Positions 55,785-64,000 of a stretch of 64,000 nt of DNA are shown piece by piece. The notes beneath the pieces were generated by a model. The model was not told the DNA's origin, did not search any database, and saw nothing but the letters and a program-made list of their open reading frames with translations. Source of the stretch: Streptomyces sp. LUP30 (lineage in GTDB: Bacteria > Actinomycetota > Actinomycetes > Streptomycetales > Streptomycetaceae); NCBI RefSeq assembly GCF_001746365.1, contig NZ_MJAJ01000002.1, forward strand, positions 306,990 through 370,989. The letters are read 5' to 3'. The position numbers and the translations under genes were made by a program. Numbering within the stretch: position 1 is the first letter of the stretch; each line of letters opens with the position of its first letter.

Positions 55785-56735
55785 TCAGATCTTCTTGGCC
55801 ACGTAATGGCGGTAGCTGTCCACCGGCGGCATGAACTGCGACGGCAGCACGCCCATCTTCTTCAGCAGCCGGGTGGAGCCGCTGTCGGTGTAGCCGGCGA
55901 AGGAACCGCCCACGGCCTCCGGGCCGACCCGCTTGGCCATGTGCCGCTGGATGGCGCCGACCCGCTGCTCCCGCAGCGCCTTGTGGAAGGAGCCCTCGGG
56001 GGACAGCCGCCCGTGGATCGCGGCCTGCACCTGGGGCGAGATGTCACGGTCGAGCACCCACTCCAGGCCCAGGTCCTTCTCCTGGAGCTCCTTCAGGAAG
56101 GTGTGGCGCTGCGTGGTGTAGAGGTCGACGTGGGTGAAGTAGCCGCCCGGCTTGAGCACACGCGCCACCTCCTTCAGGAACTTCTCCAGGCTCGGGTAGT
56201 TGTGCGCGCTCTCTATGTTGACCAGGACGTCGACCTCGCCGTCCTCGAACGGCAGGTTCTCCGCGTCGCCCTGGACGTAGCGCAGGCCCTTGCGGGAGAG
56301 CGAGGCGTTGGCCCGCTTCACGGCCTGGTCCGACAGGTCGAGGCCGATCATGCTCTTCGCGTCGACGACGCGGGAGAGGAAGTTCAGACCCTCACCCAGT
56401 CCGCAGCCGACCTCGAGAACGGACTTGTCCGCGTAGTCGTCCAGGTCGACCGGCACCTCCCGGAGGGCGGCGAAGTACAGCTCCTCGGAGAAGCCGTCGG
56501 TGTCGTAGTCGAGGAAGCCGGGAATACGGGCGCTGATCTCCTTGGCCACCTGGTCGTCGTGGTAGCCCCAGTTCCACAGGATGCCCTTCTTCGACATCCG
56601 GGCCTGCAGGTCGTAACTGGTCGAGATGTTCTTCTTGTGCGTGCCCTCCTTGGCGCTCTGAGCCCCCTGATCATTCGTCAGGTTGATCTCGTTGACGCTC
56701 GTGAACAGGCCGTACATGTCTTCGCGCGCACCCAT
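55785..56735 (-). CDS. SAM-dependent methyltransferase (ansamycin tailoring)
   Basis: 316 residues from ATG 56735 (AAGGA 7 nt upstream). Class I motif I: VLEVGCGLGEGLNFLSRVV; motif II region MIGLDLSDQAVKRANASL; post-I DVLVNIESAHNYPSLEKFLK and VARVLKPGGYFTHVDLYTT. The long N-terminal extension (residues 1-90) and a C-terminal segment (PSQFMPPVDSYRHYVAKK) are seen in antibiotic O-methyltransferases. Located between the flavin hydroxylase and the RifI homologue, so it likely methylates a hydroxyl of the ansamycin; C-methylation is less likely. Exact position unknown. Confidence 0.88.
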   Translation of the reverse strand: MGAREDMYGLFTSVNEINLTNDQGAQSAKEGTHKKNISTSYDLQARMSKKGILWNWGYHDDQVAKEISARIPGFLDYDTDGFSEELYFAALREVPVDLDDYADKSVLEVGCGLGEGLNFLSRVVDAKSMIGLDLSDQAVKRANASLSRKGLRYVQGDAENLPFEDGEVDVLVNIESAHNYPSLEKFLKEVARVLKPGGYFTHVDLYTTQRHTFLKELQEKDLGLEWVLDRDISPQVQAAIHGRLSPEGSFHKALREQRVGAIQRHMAKRVGPEAVGGSFAGYTDSGSTRLLKKMGVLPSQFMPPVDSYRHYVAKKI

Positions 56736-56794
56736 GTGCGTGTCCTTTCTCATGGTCTCCCGCAGAGCGGGAAATTCTTCGGAGTCGGGGCTTC

Positions 56795-58435
56795 TCAGTC
56801 GGCGGACGGGAGCGACGCCCCCAGCCGGCGGGCGAGTTCGTCCACCAGCGCGCCGAGCTCACCGGGGCCGTCCGCCGCACCGAAGACGGTGAAGTCGGGG
56901 CGCACCAGCACGGCTGTCGCGCCGTGTTCGGCCAGGTACGGCAGATAGCGGTCCTCGATGTCGACCACCGAGCCGGGGCCGGGCACCCCCGGTTCCGTGG
57001 TCGCGGGCAGAACGTGCGCGAAGCGCGTGCCGAGACCGTCGAGGAAGGCCCGCCGCCGGTCGTCGAGCAGCGCCGCCGGATCGTCGGCGGCCAGCAGGAC
57101 GAAGCCCAGGCCGACGATCTCGTCGAGCAGCCCCTCCCCTTCGGCGTCCGCCACCCGGGACTGCGGGAACAGGGTGCCGGCGGGGCCCGCCGGTGTGCCG
57201 TCGCCGGTCTGCAGGAACAGGCCTTCGTCGAGGGGGATCACGGTCGACATGGGCAGTGCGGCGGCGCCGTCGCGGTCACGGGCGGCCAGCATGATCGCGT
57301 CCCGGTCGGCGGCTGCCGCGGGATCGGTCACACAGATGACCTTGCCGAGTCTGACCGACGTGGTGATGGCGTTCCGTACGTGCGCCCGGCGTTCGGCGGT
57401 GTAGGTGTCGAGCACCGACTCGTCGGCGAGACCGCGCAGGGCCAGGTCGAGTTTCCACGACAGGTTGGCCACGTCCCGGAAGCCCGAGCACATGCCCTGC
57501 CCGGCGAAAGGCGGCATGAGGTGTGCGGCGTCCCCCGCGATCAGCAGCCGGCCCTTGCGCCACTCCCCCGCCCAGCGGGCCTGGAAGGTGTACACGGCGT
57601 GCCGTTCGAGCGTCGCGTTGTCCGGGCGCACGGAGAACATCTCCAGCATGCGCCACAGGGTGTCGTCGCGCTTCAGCTCCTCGATGTTCTCGCCGGGCAG
57701 CCGCATGAACTCGAAGCGGCGGTGCCCCGGTCCGGCCGACACGGCGGTCCGCGGCCGCAGCGGGTCGCAGATCTGCAGGTTGTTGGGGCGGAAGTCGCGC
57801 GGCTCGTCCAGGACGACGTCGCAGATCAGCCAGTCGTAGAAGAACCCGAGGTCGGTGAGGGAGCTCTCCATGGACTCCCGGACGAAGCTGTTGGCCCCGT
57901 CGCACCCGACGACGTACCGCGCGGTGAAGCTGTGCTCCCGCTCGTCGGTGTCCTCGGAGATCACCTCGACCAGGTCGCCGCGGTCATCGAGTTCGACGAC
58001 CTCCTGCCCGCGGACGACCCGCAGGTTCGGGAATTCGGTGCCCCGCTCGATGAGCGTCGCCTCAAGACCGGGCTGGTACATGGCTGTCGCCTGGGGCCAG
58101 CCGCAGTGGCCGTCGGCGGCGCTCTCCATGTGCAGCAGGGTGTCGCCCGCGGCGTTGCGCCAGGCGTAGTCCCGTGAGTTCTCCCCGAACTTGTCGAGGA
58201 AGGGCCCGATGCCGGCGGTCGCCAGGATGCGGGCGGCCTCGTCGTCGAAGCCGACGGCACGCGGCATGGGGTAGGGCTGCGCCCACCGCTCCACGACCGT
58301 GACCCGCCAGCCGCGCCGGGCCAGCAGGATCGCCAGCAGCTGTCCCACCGGGCCGTAGCCGACGACGGCCACGTCCGTGTCGGTGACGGCGTCCGTCCCG
58401 GTTGCGGCGTCGGCCGTCCGTGTCTGCACTGTCAT
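56795..58435 (-). CDS. FAD-dependent aromatic hydroxylase, Rif-Orf19/MhpA-like
   Basis: 546 residues from ATG 58435. FAD dinucleotide motif VAVVGYGPVGQLLAILLARR, then VVERWAQPYPMPRAVGFDDE, the DG motif VGCDGANSFVRESMESSL, and the GD motif LIAGDAAHLMPPFAGQGMCS with FRDVANLSWKLDLALRG. It is a class A flavoprotein monooxygenase of the 3-(3-hydroxyphenyl)propionate hydroxylase type. In rifamycin biosynthesis the homologous Rif-Orf19 hydroxylates the macrolactam's aromatic ring. It should use NAD(P)H and O2 on the AHBA-derived ring. 17 nt after the amide synthase gene, same operon. Confidence 0.93.
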   Translation of the reverse strand: MTVQTRTADAATGTDAVTDTDVAVVGYGPVGQLLAILLARRGWRVTVVERWAQPYPMPRAVGFDDEAARILATAGIGPFLDKFGENSRDYAWRNAAGDTLLHMESAADGHCGWPQATAMYQPGLEATLIERGTEFPNLRVVRGQEVVELDDRGDLVEVISEDTDEREHSFTARYVVGCDGANSFVRESMESSLTDLGFFYDWLICDVVLDEPRDFRPNNLQICDPLRPRTAVSAGPGHRRFEFMRLPGENIEELKRDDTLWRMLEMFSVRPDNATLERHAVYTFQARWAGEWRKGRLLIAGDAAHLMPPFAGQGMCSGFRDVANLSWKLDLALRGLADESVLDTYTAERRAHVRNAITTSVRLGKVICVTDPAAAADRDAIMLAARDRDGAAALPMSTVIPLDEGLFLQTGDGTPAGPAGTLFPQSRVADAEGEGLLDEIVGLGFVLLAADDPAALLDDRRRAFLDGLGTRFAHVLPATTEPGVPGPGSVVDIEDRYLPYLAEHGATAVLVRPDFTVFGAADGPGELGALVDELARRLGASLPSAD

Positions 58436-58452
58436 TTCCGTCCGGTCCCGTC

Positions 58453-59235
58453 TCAGCAGTTGCCCGTGCCGGCGAGGATGTCCTTCACCACGCGCTCGAA
58501 TTCGGCCTTGTCGATCAGGGTGCGGATCGTTTCGTGACCGTTCTCCACCGTCAGCAGCCGCCTGCCGGTGAGGACGAGCTGACCGTTGTCGGTGGCCCGG
58601 CCGCGCAGCACGGTCCCGGCGAACAGCGAGTCCTTCACGATCTGCTCGGCGGCGGAGTCCCGCGGGCTGTCCCAGTCGGAGACGGCGCGGGCGGTCAGCT
58701 CGAACCGGTACACCGACCGCCAGTCGCCGGCCGCGGCCCTGCGTTCCAGCACGTGGTGGGCGCCGTCCGCCGTGAGCCGGTAGGAGCATCCGAACTGGTG
58801 CTGCACCTCGCCGGTCATCCGCAACGGCTCGAGGTACGACGGTCCGGCGAAGCCCACGTCGACCAGCCAGGTCTCCCCGTCCAGCCGCACACAGGCGAAG
58901 GTGTGCTCGAAGTCCGGTCCGAACTGCCCGTTCGGCCAGCGCTGGGACGCGGCCAGGATCGAGACGGCGTAACCGAGTTCGGTCAGGAGCCTGCGGAAGA
59001 GGCCGCTCAGGTCGTGGCACACGCCGCCCGCGCCCTCGACGACGATCGCCCGGAACGTGTCGTCGACGTCGATGTCGACGACGTTGCGGAAGCCCGTGAA
59101 GCTCTTGATGAAGTGGCTGCTGTCGTAGGCCAGCGACATCAGGTGCCGCTTGTGCAGCAGGCGCAGTGTCTCGGCACTCGGCTCGGGTACCTCCGTGAAA
59201 CCCAGACGGTGCAAGTAGGTCTCGACCTCGAACAT
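58453..59235 (-). CDS. Ansamycin amide synthase, RifF-type (arylamine N-acetyltransferase fold)
   Basis: 260 residues from ATG 59235 (MFEVETYLHRLGFTEVPEPS), the length of RifF. The catalytic triad is complete: Cys73 (GGVCHDLSG), His111 (FEHTFACV) and Asp126 (WLVDVGFAG). In ansamycin assembly the enzyme takes the full-length chain from the last ACP onto its cysteine and closes the macrolactam through the AHBA amine, so no thioesterase is needed. It begins 4 nt after the PKS stop, a near-universal arrangement in these clusters. This is the strongest evidence for ansamycin chemistry. Confidence 0.95.
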   Translation of the reverse strand: MFEVETYLHRLGFTEVPEPSAETLRLLHKRHLMSLAYDSSHFIKSFTGFRNVVDIDVDDTFRAIVVEGAGGVCHDLSGLFRRLLTELGYAVSILAASQRWPNGQFGPDFEHTFACVRLDGETWLVDVGFAGPSYLEPLRMTGEVQHQFGCSYRLTADGAHHVLERRAAAGDWRSVYRFELTARAVSDWDSPRDSAAEQIVKDSLFAGTVLRGRATDNGQLVLTGRRLLTVENGHETIRTLIDKAEFERVVKDILAGTGNC

Positions 59236-59239
59236 CCGG

Positions 59240-62200
59240 TCACTTCCCCTTCTCGATGTGGTCCCACTCGGCCAGCAGCTCACGCAACCGTGAGACGGCC
59301 CGCGTACGCGTCGCTTCGTCGTGCAGTGCCGGAGCCAGCGCCGACTCCAACTTGCCGATCTCCTCGGCGACCGCCTCCGGTGTGACGGCGAGTCCGGGTT
59401 CGAGGGCCTCCAGCACCAGCTCCGCGATCATGCCCGCGGTGGGGAAGTCGAAGATCAGGCCCTGCGGCAGGTCGAGTCCCGACACCCGGTTGAGGCGGTT
59501 GCGCAGTTCGAGACCGGTCAGTGAGTCGAAGCCGATGTCGAGGAAGGCGACTCCGTCCTCGACGGCCGCCGAGCCGGTGGCGTGACCGAGCACCTGTCCG
59601 GCTTCCACCAGCACCAGGTCGGTCAGCGCCGTCAATCGTTCCGGTGGGGACAGAGTCAGCAGCCGCGCCCGCAGCGCCTCCCCGTCGTCGCCCGAGCCGG
59701 CACCGTTCCCCTTACCGGTGGCAGCACCGGTGCCGGCAGCCGTGACAGCGGCCGCCTCGGGCAGTTCGCGCAGCAGCGGACGCTGCCTGGCGACCGTGTA
59801 GGCCGGCACGAACCGCGACCAGTCGATACCCGCGACCACGAGGTGCCCCTCGCCACTCGCCATCGCCTGGCCGAGGGCCTCTACGGCCAGGTCGGGCCGC
59901 ATCAGCTCGACCCCGACCTCGGCGAACTCCGAGGCCACCCTCTCGTCGACCATGCCGCCGCCCGCCCAGGCGCCCCAGGCCACGGCGGTCGCCGCACGGC
60001 CCTGGGCGCGCCTTCGGTGCGCGAGGCCTTCGACGAAGGCGTTTGCGGCGGCGTAACCGCTCTGCCCCGCACCGCCCCATACGGCGGCGCCGGAGGAGAA
60101 CACCACGAAGGCGTCCAGCGGACGATCGGCGAGCAGAGCGTCCAGGTGGACGGCACCGGCGATCTTCGCCCGGCCCACCTCGGCGAACTCCGCGACGCTG
60201 CTGTCCGGCAGTTGCGCAGGTTCCTGTGCGGCGCCTGCCGTGTGGAAGACGGCGGAGACAGGCACATCGGACGGTACCGCCGCGATGACCTCGGCGAGCG
60301 CCGTCCGGTCGGTGACGTCGCAGGCCACGACGGTGACGCGGGCACCGAGCGCGGTCAGCTCCGCCTCCAGCGCGTCCGCCCCTTCGGCGGCCCGGCCGCG
60401 GCGGCTGAGCAGCAGCAGGTGCTCGGCGCCCCGGCCCGCGGCCCACCGCGCCACATGCGCGCCGATGCCACCCGTACCACCGGTGATCAGGACCGTACCG
60501 CGCGGCGTCCAGGGCTCCCCGGCCACCGTGCCACCGGCGGACTCGGCACGGACCATACGGCGCGCGTACACGCCCGTGGCCCGGACAGCCACCTGGTCCT
60601 CGCCGTGCCCTCCGCTGAGCACGGCCACCAGTCGGCCCAGCGCCGTCTCGTCCGGCCCGGCGGCCATATCGACGAGTCCGCCCCAGGACCTGGGGTGGTC
60701 GAGGGCCAGTACGGTGCCGAGCCCCCAGACCATGGGCTGCGTCGCGCTGTCCGCCTCATCGTCCTCCCGGACCGCGACGGCCCCGGAGGTCAGGCACCAC
60801 AGGGGGGCGGTGACGTCCAGATCCTTGAGCGACTGGACGAGGGTGACGGTGGCGGCGGTGCCCCGCGACAGCGTGGGGTGCTCATCGTCCGGCCGCTCGT
60901 CCAGGGGCAGCAGGGACAGCACTCCGACCGGTGTGCTCCCCACCGTGTCGAGACCGGCCCGGACGAGTGCCGCCCGGATCAGTTCCGCCAGGCCCTTCCG
61001 GTCCTCACCGTCCACGTCCACCCGTAGGACACGACCGCCGTGCGCGGTCAGCGCGCCGCCCGTGGCCTCCGCCATCGCGTCGGCCTGCCCCGCGGGCACC
61101 AGCATCAGCCAAGTGCCGACGGCGACGACCGTGGCCGGCGTCAACGCGTCGGACACCGGCCGCCAGTCGATCCGGTACCGCCAGCCGTCCAGCACGGCCC
61201 GGTCCCGGTGACGGCGGCGCCACGAGGACAGGGCGGGCAGGACACCGTCCAGGACGGACGCGTCAAGCCGCAGGGAGCGGGCCAGCGAGTTCGCGTCGCC
61301 GCTGTCCACGATGTCCCAGAACGCCGCGTCGACCGGATCGGCCACCGTCTCGGGAACGGCCGGTCCGTCGCCCTCGATCCAGTAGCGCTGGTGTTGGAAG
61401 GCGTAGGTGGGCAGGTCCACACGCCGGACGTCCGTTCCGGCGAACACCTTCTCCCAGTCCACCTCCACACCACGGGCATGCAGCCGGCCAAGGCTGTTCA
61501 TCAAGGCCCGGTCCTCGGGCACGTCCCGTCGCAGGGAGGGCACGCAGTCCTGGGCCACCATCGCCGACAGCACACCGTCAGGACCCAGCTCCAAGAACGT
61601 GGAGACCTTCAACTCCCGCAACGCCAAGACCCCGTCGTGGAAACGGACCGTGCCGCGTACGTGCTCCACCCAATACTCCGGCGAACACAACCGGCCCGCC
61701 TCCGCCACCTGGCCGGTCAGGTTCGACACCACCGGCAGCACGGGCTCGTGAAACGTCAGCCCCGCCACGACCCGACGGAACTCCTCCAGCATCGGATCCA
61801 TCAACGACGAATGGAAAGCGTGCGACACCCGCAACCGTTTCGTGCGCCGGCCCTCGAGACGGGCTACCACCCCCGCGACCGCGTCCTCAGCACCCGACAG
61901 CACCACCGAGGACGGGCCGTTGACCGCGGCGATGCTCACCCCCTCCGACAGCAAGGGTGTGACCTCGTCCTCGGTCGCCTCGACCGCGTACATCACCCCG
62001 CCTGATGGAAGGGCCTGCATGAGTCGGCCTCGTGCGACCACCAGGGCCGCCGCGTCCTGCAACGACCACACACCCGCCACAAACGCCGCCGTCACCTCAC
62101 CGATCGAATGACCGGCAAGACAGTCGGGACGCACGCCCCACGACTCCACCAGCCGGAACAACGCCACCTCGACCGCGAACAGCGCCGGCTGCGCATACCG

Positions 62201-64000
62201 CGTCTCGTCCAGCAGGTCCCCGCCCTCGAAGACCAGCTGCTTGAGCGAGCGACCGAGCTCCTTGTCCACGGCCGCACACACCTCGTCGAAGGCCTCCGCG
62301 AACACCGGGAACACGGCGTGCAGTTCACGCCCCATCCCGACCCGCTGAGAACCCTGACCCGTGAACAACACACCCAGACGCCCCGGAACCACCGCCTGCG
62401 ACTCCACCGACGCGAGATGCTCACGCGCCTCAGCCACCGAACCCGCCACCACCACCGCACGATGATCGAAATGGGCTCGGGTCGTCGCCAGCGAATACGC
62501 CACATCCGTGAGATCCAGTTCGGACTGCTCCTGCAGGAGATCGGCCAGCCGTGCCGTCTGCGCACGCACCGCCTCCGGCGACCTGCCCGACACCACCAAC
62601 GGCACCACACCACCCGGCGCCACACCACCCGGCACCACCGCACGCTCCACCGGAGACTCCGTCTGGACGGCCTCCAGAATCACGTGCGCATTCGTCCCGC
62701 TCAGACCGAAGGAGGAGACGGCGGCCCGGCGGGGGCGGTCGTGGCTCTCGGGCCATTCCCGCGATTCAGTCAGCAGTTCCACCGCGCCCGCCGACCAGTC
62801 CACCTTGGGCGACGGCTCGTCCACGTGCAGCGTCTTCGGCAGCACACCGTGCCGCATCGCCTGCACCATCTTGATCACACCCGCCACACCGGCCGCAGCC
62901 TGAGCATGACCGATGTTCGACTTCAACGACCCTAGCCACAAAGGCCGATCACCGCCAGGGCGCTCCTGACCGTACGTCGCGATCAACGCCTGCGCCTCGA
63001 TCGGGTCACCGAGGGAGGTACCCGTGCCATGCGCCTCGACCGCGTCGACGTCGGCCGCCGACAGACCGGCGTTCGCCAGCGCCTGCCGGATCACACGCTG
63101 CTGGGAAGGACCGTTCGGAGCCGTGATGCCGTTCGAGGCGCCGTCCTGGTTGATCGCCGCACCGCGGACGAGGGCCAGCACCTCATGGCCGTTGCGGCGG
63201 GCGTCCGACAGACGCTCCAGCAGGACCAGGCCCACGCCCTCGGCCCACGACGTACCGTCCGCACCGGCCGCGAACGACTTGCACCGCCCGTCCGCAGCAA
63301 GACCGCGCTGACGCGAGAACTCCACGAAGCTGCCGGGTGTGGCCATCACGGCTACGCCGCCGGCCAGAGCGAGCGAGCACTCACCGCTGCGCAGGGCCTG
63401 CATCGCGGAATGCATCGCCACCAGCGACGACGAACACGCCGTATCCATCGTCACGGCGGGTCCTTCGAAACCGAAGGTGTAGGCCACCCGGCCCGAGATG
63501 AAGCTGCCCGCGTTGCCGTTGCCGAGGAAGCCTTCCAGTTCCTCCGGCACGCGGGTGAGGTTGGTGGCGTAGTCGTGGTACATGGCGCCGGCGAAGACGC
63601 CCGTGCGGCTGCCCTTCAACGACGTCGGATCGATCCCCGCCCGCTCCAGCACCTCCCACGACGTCTCCAGCAACAACCGCTGCTGCGGATCCATCGCCAA
63701 CGCCTCACGCGGACTGACCCCGAAGAACCCCGGATCGAACTCCCCCGCATTATGCAAAAACCCACCATGACGAACCATCGACTTACCCACCGCATCCGGA
63801 TCAGGATCGAACAACCGCCTCACATCCCAGCCCCGGTCCTCCGGAAACGCCGAGATGCCATCACGCCCCTCAACCACCAGACGCCACAAATCCTCCGGCG
63901 ACGAAACCCCACCCGGCAGCCGACACCCCATCGCCACAATCGCAATCGGATCCTCCGCACCCGACAACCCCGACCCCGACGCCACCGCAACAGCAGACGT
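59240..64000 (-). CDS. Terminal type I polyketide synthase module KS-AT-KR-ACP (continues beyond right edge)
   Basis: The frame is open to 64000; numbering here counts the GTG codon at 63985 as residue 1, which is internal. KS about 12-435 with Cys184 (DTACSSSLV), His in [12 protein letters not shown] and [15 protein letters not shown] about 530-830: Ser627 in GHSIGE and HAFH (722-725), the malonyl-CoA signature rather than YASH. No DH. KR about 930-1400 with [18 protein letters not shown], catalytic Tyr1311 in [11 protein letters not shown], a Trp 8 residues before it and no LDD motif, indicating A-type. ACP Ser1488 in [13 protein letters not shown]. The C-terminus lacks a thioesterase and ends HIEKGK. 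Product: reduced acetate unit, leaving C-3 hydroxyl and unsubstituted C-2. Confidence 0.95.
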   Translation of the reverse strand, partial: TSAVAVASGSGLSGAEDPIAIVAMGCRLPGGVSSPEDLWRLVVEGRDGISAFPEDRGWDVRRLFDPDPDAVGKSMVRHGGFLHNAGEFDPGFFGVSPREALAMDPQQRLLLETSWEVLERAGIDPTSLKGSRTGVFAGAMYHDYATNLTRVPEELEGFLGNGNAGSFISGRVAYTFGFEGPAVTMDTACSSSLVAMHSAMQALRSGECSLALAGGVAVMATPGSFVEFSRQRGLAADGRCKSFAAGADGTSWAEGVGLVLLERLSDARRNGHEVLALVRGAAINQDGASNGITAPNGPSQQRVIRQALANAGLSAADVDAVEAHGTGTSLGDPIEAQALIATYGQERPGGDRPLWLGSLKSNIGHAQAAAGVAGVIKMVQAMRHGVLPKTLHVDEPSPKVDWSAGAVELLTESREWPESHDRPRRAAVSSFGLSGTNAHVILEAVQTESPVERAVVPGGVAPGGVVPLVVSGRSPEAVRAQTARLADLLQEQSELDLTDVAYSLATTRAHFDHRAVVVAGSVAEAREHLASVESQAVVPGRLGVLFTGQGSQRVGMGRELHAVFPVFAEAFDEVCAAVDKELGRSLKQLVFEGGDLLDETRYAQPALFAVEVALFRLVESWGVRPDCLAGHSIGEVTAAFVAGVWSLQDAAALVVARGRLMQALPSGGVMYAVEATEDEVTPLLSEGVSIAAVNGPSSVVLSGAEDAVAGVVARLEGRRTKRLRVSHAFHSSLMDPMLEEFRRVVAGLTFHEPVLPVVSNLTGQVAEAGRLCSPEYWVEHVRGTVRFHDGVLALRELKVSTFLELGPDGVLSAMVAQDCVPSLRRDVPEDRALMNSLGRLHARGVEVDWEKVFAGTDVRRVDLPTYAFQHQRYWIEGDGPAVPETVADPVDAAFWDIVDSGDANSLARSLRLDASVLDGVLPALSSWRRRHRDRAVLDGWRYRIDWRPVSDALTPATVVAVGTWLMLVPAGQADAMAEATGGALTAHGGRVLRVDVDGEDRKGLAELIRAALVRAGLDTVGSTPVGVLSLLPLDERPDDEHPTLSRGTAATVTLVQSLKDLDVTAPLWCLTSGAVAVREDDEADSATQPMVWGLGTVLALDHPRSWGGLVDMAAGPDETALGRLVAVLSGGHGEDQVAVRATGVYARRMVRAESAGGTVAGEPWTPRGTVLITGGTGGIGAHVARWAAGRGAEHLLLLSRRGRAAEGADALEAELTALGARVTVVACDVTDRTALAEVIAAVPSDVPVSAVFHTAGAAQEPAQLPDSSVAEFAEVGRAKIAGAVHLDALLADRPLDAFVVFSSGAAVWGGAGQSGYAAANAFVEGLAHRRRAQGRAATAVAWGAWAGGGMVDERVASEFAEVGVELMRPDLAVEALGQAMASGEGHLVVAGIDWSRFVPAYTVARQRPLLRELPEAAAVTAAGTGAATGKGNGAGSGDDGEALRARLLTLSPPERLTALTDLVLVEAGQVLGHATGSAAVEDGVAFLDIGFDSLTGLELRNRLNRVSGLDLPQGLIFDFPTAGMIAELVLEALEPGLAVTPEAVAEEIGKLESALAPALHDEATRTRAVSRLRELLAEWDHIEKGK

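Noticed and set aside
55701..56948. 415-codon plus-strand frame
   Set aside because: Antisense of the methyltransferase gene.
59582..61027. 481-codon plus-strand frame and other plus-strand frames up to 63 kb
   Set aside because: All are antisense to the PKS module, whose KS, AT, KR and ACP active sites are intact.

Overview
The window is high-GC actinobacterial DNA, almost certainly from Streptomyces or a close relative. Evidence: GC-rich third codon positions, many GTG starts, start/stop overlaps of the ATGA/GTGA type, families common in Streptomyces (MmyB-type XRE regulators, DUF3761, DUF6980, DUF6584, HEAT and TPR-CHAT proteins), a large secreted lectin-tailed glycosidase, and a modular type I polyketide synthase. 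It looks like a chromosome-arm accessory region: short operons, many regulators, and an unusually high number of broken genes.

Layout. 0-11 kb: a redox/detoxification neighbourhood (SnoaL-like, DJ-1/PfpI, carboxymuconolactone decarboxylase, two oxidoreductases, amidohydrolase, Na+/H+ antiporter) with three paralogous MmyB-type regulators and several gene fragments. 11-18 kb: two MarR paralogues flanking an ABC-2-type membrane protein, small secreted and hypothetical proteins, and a 449-residue secreted protein. 18-28 kb: the most unusual block, with a hydrolase/phosphotransferase fusion, a CHAT protein that has lost its N-terminus, and, divergent from it, a nucleotide-cyclase-fold protein translationally coupled to a 1650-residue TPR-CHAT protease homologue. 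28-41 kb: MarR/MFS efflux pair, transposase relic, an orphan Pycsar-effector-like membrane protein, AraC and TetR regulators, a HAD protein with a repeat over its start codon, S41 protease, HEAT-repeat protein. 41-45.3 kb: quinone-oxidoreductase, NmrA and AraC genes lying between two inverted, overlapping halves of an IS5-type transposase, one of which interrupts an acyl-CoA ligase gene. 45-54 kb: small conserved hypotheticals, a 1007-residue secreted glycosidase, and an ArsR/MFS operon with a clear operator.

54-64 kb: the end of an ansamycin biosynthetic cluster, all on the minus strand. The last PKS module (KS-AT-KR-ACP, no thioesterase) is followed after 4 nt by a RifF-type amide synthase with an intact C73/H111/D126 triad, then a Rif-Orf19-type flavin aromatic hydroxylase, a SAM methyltransferase, a RifI-like shikimate/aminoquinate dehydrogenase and a nitroreductase. 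Module 10-like chemistry inferred from the sequence is malonyl-CoA loading and an A-type ketoreduction, so the product should have an unsubstituted C-2 and an oxygen at C-3, released as a macrolactam and oxidised on the aromatic ring. The rest of the PKS and the AHBA genes would lie beyond the right edge.

No rRNA, tRNA or CRISPR array was seen. All calls are from reading the sequence; family names are by recognition, not by a database search.
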